64,000 nucleotides of DNA from Kalaharituber pfeilii (taxonomy: Eukaryota; Ascomycota; Pezizomycetes; Pezizales; Pezizaceae). The position numbers were made by a program, and so were the translations under genes. Shown here one piece after another: positions 63,392 through 64,000 of the stretch. Positions within the stretch are counted from its first letter, which is position 1. The number at the start of each line of letters is the position of its first letter. The stretch covers positions 1-64,000 of the forward strand of contig WHUZ01000074.1 in assembly GCA_015179045.1 (NCBI GenBank), given 5' to 3'. The notes beneath the pieces were generated by a model that had not been told where the DNA came from, did not search any database, and worked only from the letters and a program-made list of their open reading frames with translations.

Positions 63392-63470
63392 TTTTATTTT
63401 TATATCATTACTCGCATGCCGCCCTTGGGGCTATGGCGAGGGTTTAGTTACAAAGGAGAAAAAGGAAATA
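63392..63470 (-). mobile_element. Family A tail and start of 3' UTR
   Basis: TTTTTATTTTTATATCATTACTCGCATGCCGCCCTTGGGGCTATGGCGAGG, then GTTTAGTTAC. The inner loop is changed (GCCC-CAA-GGGC). The upstream limit is unclear. Confidence 0.7.
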
Positions 63471-64000
63471 AAGGGGAGAGAGAAATAAGATATATAAGAA
63501 AAGGAGTTACTACTAATGTCACTGACCGGGATCCGGCGCACTTCCAGAATTAAAACAACAGCCTCCTGTAAGGCCAAATCTTCATAGAAGATAACCAAAT
63601 TGCACATACAGCTTGGAGAGGTATAGCAAAGTAACTTCCGCACCTCAGTTAGCCAATTGGAAATTTTGAATGATACTCTATGGTGGTAGTTGCCCAATTC
63701 AGCATCTGAAGCCTATGTAGGTGTAAAATGGCAAGATGGCTATTTAGGACCTTGAGCAAGTGCATATACCTTCTATAGTATGTATTCGAGAGATCTGGAA
63801 TGTTTCATGATAATTGGATACATCTGGATTATATACAGACTGAATATCAAAATTTGCTTCTAGCAGTGAAAATATAGGTATGGATATTAGCTCACTAGAC
63901 TACTTGTTCCATATGTATGCTCACAATTTGGTGTGGTCAAATACCAAGGGAAACGAAAAACGTGTCAAGACATAGAAGTGTATCAAGAGATGACAGGATG
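63471..64000. other. No gene seen
   Basis: AT-rich sequence to the window end without tails, repeats or a credible frame. Confidence 0.4.

Noticed and set aside
1..64000. tRNA or rRNA genes
   Set aside because: I looked for B-box-like GGTTCRANNCC and acceptor-stem pairs and found none I could fold into a tRNA. A covariance-model search would be needed to exclude them.

Overview
The window looks like a chromosome piece from a filamentous ascomycete (Pezizomycotina-type). The evidence is short introns (58-126 nt) with GTAAGT-like donors and CTRAC/CTAAC branch sites, a subgroup C fungal GH18 chitinase, a multi-LysM secreted protein, an AAL-type fucose lectin, and F-box and BTB genes. These genes sit among LINE, Fot1/pogo, hAT, MULE and solo-LTR debris. 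No species call is possible from the sequence alone.

Layout. 1-42 kb is a transposon graveyard with two small gene islands: a BTB-type gene at about 23.4-24.8 kb and a fucose lectin at 35.2-36.2 kb. 42.2-53.1 kb is a clean gene island. It holds a 1,790-aa killer-toxin-like chitinase (minus strand, nine exons) and a divergent 817-aa LysM protein (plus strand, six exons), sharing a 2.05-kb intergenic region. 53.1-55.3 kb is a tandem array and simple-sequence desert. 56.8-58.5 kb is an F-box gene. 58.7-64 kb returns to transposon debris.

Two related LINE families dominate. Family A ends in a 3' tail read as CTCGCCATAGCCC...GCGAG-TAATGATAT-poly(A), with about 30 copies on both strands. Family B ends in CCCTGCC...GCGGGG-TTACGTGA-poly(A), with about 15 copies. 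Each family is present in three forms: (i) 5'-truncated ORF2 ends (RNase H plus a C-terminal CxxC zinc-knuckle-like motif), (ii) elements in which the ORF1 C-terminus is joined directly to the 3' tail, like mammalian HAL1 half-LINEs, and (iii) 53-72-bp insertions that consist of little more than the terminal hairpin and poly(A), many with 9-15-bp target-site duplications (TSDs). The family A hairpin shows paired substitutions between copies. This is the most interesting signal in the window.

Nesting is deep and can be dated by TSDs. At 1.55-7.11 kb a near-palindromic AT-rich element (TA) contains a solo LTR (ATTAG), which contains a Fot1/pogo transposon (TA), whose left inverted repeat contains a half-LINE (13-bp TSD). 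Other nests are a hAT element with an 8-bp TSD inside a family B half-LINE (the empty site survives in a second copy at 56.1 kb), a LINE split by a family B insertion and a solo LTR at 36.8-38.6 kb, and two Mutator-like elements with 9-bp TSDs.

Functional picture: the chitinase and LysM pair is the arrangement expected for chitin degradation or chitin binding at the cell surface or against other fungi. The lectin, BTB and F-box genes are stand-alone. Nothing in the transposon regions looks like an intact autonomous element.
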